Shown one piece after another: positions 63,631-64,000 of a DNA stretch of 64,000 nt; within the stretch, counting starts at the first letter, position 1; each line of letters starts with the position of its first letter. A model generated the notes under the pieces. The model saw only the letters and a program-made list of their open reading frames with translations, did not search any database and was not told the origin of the DNA. This stretch comes from Limnomonas spitsbergensis (lineage: Eukaryota > Chlorophyta > Chlorophyceae > Chlamydomonadales). The stretch covers positions 930,001 through 994,000 of the forward strand of contig JAYJMM010000083.1 of assembly GCA_037349105.1 (NCBI GenBank), read 5' to 3'. A program made the position numbers and the translations under genes.

Positions 63631-64000
63631 CGACGTATGACTGCACCGTGCGTTTGACTGCGACAACTGCTTTTTCGGTTGGAAGTTTATGTGTGAACCT
63701 GAACAAGTGTGTTTGCCGTCTTAGAGGATCCCGAACTGGGTCCTTCACTTTTTCTTTCTTACTTTGATCTCACGGCCTTCAATAGACTCTTAACGTTTCT
63801 AGCTATTGTTCCTGATTATCAATCTGCAAGTTAATCGTCAATCCAAGTCTTACTAAGGGGAAACTGGCAGAGCAATTAGGCCAACAACGACTCTATACGC
63901 ATCAACAAGTCTCCTGATACGAAGCTGGCAGAGCACCTAGGCCAACAGTCGACCATCTGCAGGAATTAGCGTTATTCCTGCCTCTTAACAAGGCATATAT
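63631..64000. other. No recognised gene; short direct repeat
   Basis: Unrelated to the giant retroelement. Two imperfect direct copies of CTGGCAGAGCAATTAGGCCA-like sequence at about 63864-63886 and 63924-63946, 60 bases apart. Nature unknown. Confidence 0.5.

Overview
The window looks like nuclear DNA of a green alga, probably a chlorophyte. It contains one apparent host gene with a CCT domain, a module known from Viridiplantae, and its predicted introns are GT-AG. Nearly everything else is transposable-element DNA of algal/plant type, layered by repeated insertion. The species assignment is inference. No bacterial operon, rRNA gene or confident tRNA gene is visible.

Layout. 1-18839 (minus strand) is a giant Ty3/gypsy-type retroelement (copy 1). 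Read 5'->3' on the minus strand it holds a long LTR/leader, Gag with a CCHC knuckle, an aspartic protease, two more CCHC regions, a 1311-codon open frame of unknown function, a zinc-rich segment, a membrane-like segment, reverse transcriptase (RT), RNase H, a DNMT3/DRM-like cytosine-C5 methyltransferase, integrase, a PHD finger and a 3' LTR. 18840-20092 is a 5'-truncated LINE inserted in its LTR. 20970-46295 (plus strand, head-to-head with copy 1) is a second copy. It is split by a 12.24-kb composite array of Tc1-like DNA transposon units (24628-36869) and by a 726-bp TIR element (40901-41626). 46296-48059 is a solitary Tc1-type unit with a TA target duplication. 48773-52339 is the CCT-domain host gene (three predicted exons). 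53390-54292 is an LTR fragment of the giant family. 54359-55961 is a TIR element with internal repeats. 55962-60290 (minus) is a different Ty3/gypsy element (gypsy-2), with a Dam-like NPPF methyltransferase-type domain between Gag and protease and a TIR insert carrying a tRNA-like sequence. 60981-63630 (minus) is the 3' part of a third giant-family copy.

How the parts work together. In the giant family the DNMT lies between RNase H and integrase. In copy 1 it shares one reading frame with RNase H, integrase and PHD, apart from two point stops, so it was probably made as part of the Pol polyprotein. This suggests an element that could methylate cytosines, perhaps on its own cDNA, and recognise histone marks through the PHD finger at integration. 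All three copies are damaged by stops and frameshifts. The Tc1 array is a tandem of two alternating modules: a TIR-bounded 1.13-kb module (A) and a transposase-bearing module without TIRs (B), in the order A-B-A-B-A-B-B-A-B-A. At the one place where A is missing, the junction carries a CTG that matches a Tc1/Sleeping Beauty-type excision footprint.

Limits. LTR limits are approximate, family assignments rest on motifs read by eye, and no alignment or database search was run.
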